Assembly (NCBI GenBank): GCA_934427095.1
Contig: CAKRYM010000095.1
Coordinates: 1 to 6,180 of the forward strand
Source of the DNA: an uncultured Bacillota bacterium
GTDB taxonomy: Bacteria > Bacillota > Dehalobacteriia > UBA4068
Reading direction: 5' to 3'
Length of the DNA: 6,180 nucleotides
Part shown: positions 5,511 to 6,180 of the stretch, one piece after another
Layout of the letters: every line of letters starts with the position of its first letter
Numbering within the stretch: the first letter of the stretch is position 1
The notes under the pieces: model-generated
The model's database searches: none
The model's input: the letters and a program-made list of their open reading frames with translations, nothing else
Told to the model about the DNA's origin: nothing
Program-made: the position numbers and the translations under genes

Positions 5511-6180
5511 ATGAGTAAACCCACTTATGGTGGGCAAGCTGTCATGGAAGGGGTCATGATGGCAGGCCCAAAGGGTAAGGCAATTGCCGTTCGTTTACCC
5601 AACGGCGACCTCACCTATAAAATCGAAGAAAAATCCAATTTAGCGGAAAAATACCCCATTTTAAAATGGCCCCTGATTCGGGGCTGCTACAGCTTCTGCA
5701 AAAGCTTTGTGAGCGGAATTTCGGATTTGACCTGGTCTGCGGCCCAGGCTGGCGAATCGGAAGAAGAAAAGCTCACCACCAAAGAACTGGTGTTGGCCGT
5801 AGTCACGGCGCTCTTTTTCACGATTCTTGTTTTCGTGGTCATTCCCGTGTCCGCCGGTACCTGGCTTTATCCCTATCTTGGTGATTTTGGCCGTAGCCTG
5901 TTTGAGGGCGTATTGCGTTTGGGCTTGTTCCTAGGCTATGTGGTAATCATCAGCCGCTTAAAAGACATCCAGCGTATCTTTGCCTATCACGGAGCTGAGC
6001 ATAAGTGCATTAACTGCATCGAACACGGACTTCCGCTTTCTGTGGATAATGTTGCTGTATCCTCAAAGGAGCACAAGCGCTGCGGAACCAGCTTTATCAT
6101 AATTGTAATGCTTATAGGCATACTGTTCTTCATGGTCATAAGAGTGCATGATCCTATTATGAGACTTTTATCAAGGATAG
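5511..6180 (+). CDS. yqhQ: YqhQ / DUF1385 family membrane protein, 3' end missing
   Basis: The first 223 codons of a YqhQ-type DUF1385 protein, an integral membrane family widespread in Firmicutes with no firmly established biochemical role. The diagnostic N-terminus GGQAVMEGVMM (7-17) and the block AYHGAEHK (158-165) followed by HKRCGTSF (188-195) are present. Hydrophobic segments at about 91-118, 130-148 and 195-210 are likely membrane helices. GGAG at 5502-5505, 5 bases before the ATG, supports the start. The frame is still open at the window's right edge, with roughly the last quarter of the gene missing. Codon use changes sharply after about residue 163: no ATA among 11 Ile codons before, 5 of 10 after, and AGA/AGG arginines appear for the first time. 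The end of this reading frame may therefore not belong to the same source genome. Confidence 0.9.
   Translation, partial: MSKPTYGGQAVMEGVMMAGPKGKAIAVRLPNGDLTYKIEEKSNLAEKYPILKWPLIRGCYSFCKSFVSGISDLTWSAAQAGESEEEKLTTKELVLAVVTALFFTILVFVVIPVSAGTWLYPYLGDFGRSLFEGVLRLGLFLGYVVIISRLKDIQRIFAYHGAEHKCINCIEHGLPLSVDNVAVSSKEHKRCGTSFIIIVMLIGILFFMVIRVHDPIMRLLSRI

Overview
The window is a dense run of plus-strand bacterial genes with typical Firmicutes signals: Shine-Dalgarno sites, sigma-A promoters with extended -10 elements, and a hairpin/U-tract terminator. The gene set (DUF1846 protein, YbaK-type Cys-tRNA(Pro) deacylase, rubrerythrin, thiamine pyrophosphokinase, B12-type radical SAM protein, YqhQ/DUF1385 protein) fits an anaerobic Firmicute. 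The moderate base composition and strong preference for ATT/ATC and CGN codons suggest a Negativicutes relative, perhaps Acidaminococcaceae. That placement is from memory of family styles, not from a search.

Layout. Positions 27-2024 hold a two-gene unit, the DUF1846 protein followed after 3 bases by ybaK. A 113-base gap follows, with a very good promoter (2044-2072) and a small inverted repeat near the predicted transcript start. Next is a monocistronic rubrerythrin gene (2138-2674) closed by a clear terminator (2697-2729). A weaker extended -10 promoter (about 2792-2800) then leads into a second unit, 2841-5445. It consists of a thiamine pyrophosphokinase whose reading frame continues without a stop into an unrecognised C-terminal region, overlapping by 11 bases a radical SAM gene. 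The last gene, yqhQ, starts at 5511 behind its own strong promoter (5423-5451) and runs off the right edge.

How the genes work together. The window is mostly housekeeping and stress functions rather than one pathway. Rubrerythrin detoxifies peroxide in anaerobes, YbaK clears mischarged Cys-tRNA(Pro), and ThiN makes thiamine diphosphate. The close coupling of the ThiN C-terminal region to the radical SAM gene is the only arrangement that hints at an undescribed partnership.

The most notable anomalies are (1) the ThiN fusion, which has a good Shine-Dalgarno and ATG exactly at the domain junction, and (2) an abrupt change in codon use and protein style in the last ~180 bases, inside yqhQ. The second looks like a recombination or chimeric-assembly junction at a conserved block. 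I found no phage, transposon, CRISPR, tRNA or rRNA, and no convincing new defence or biosynthetic system.
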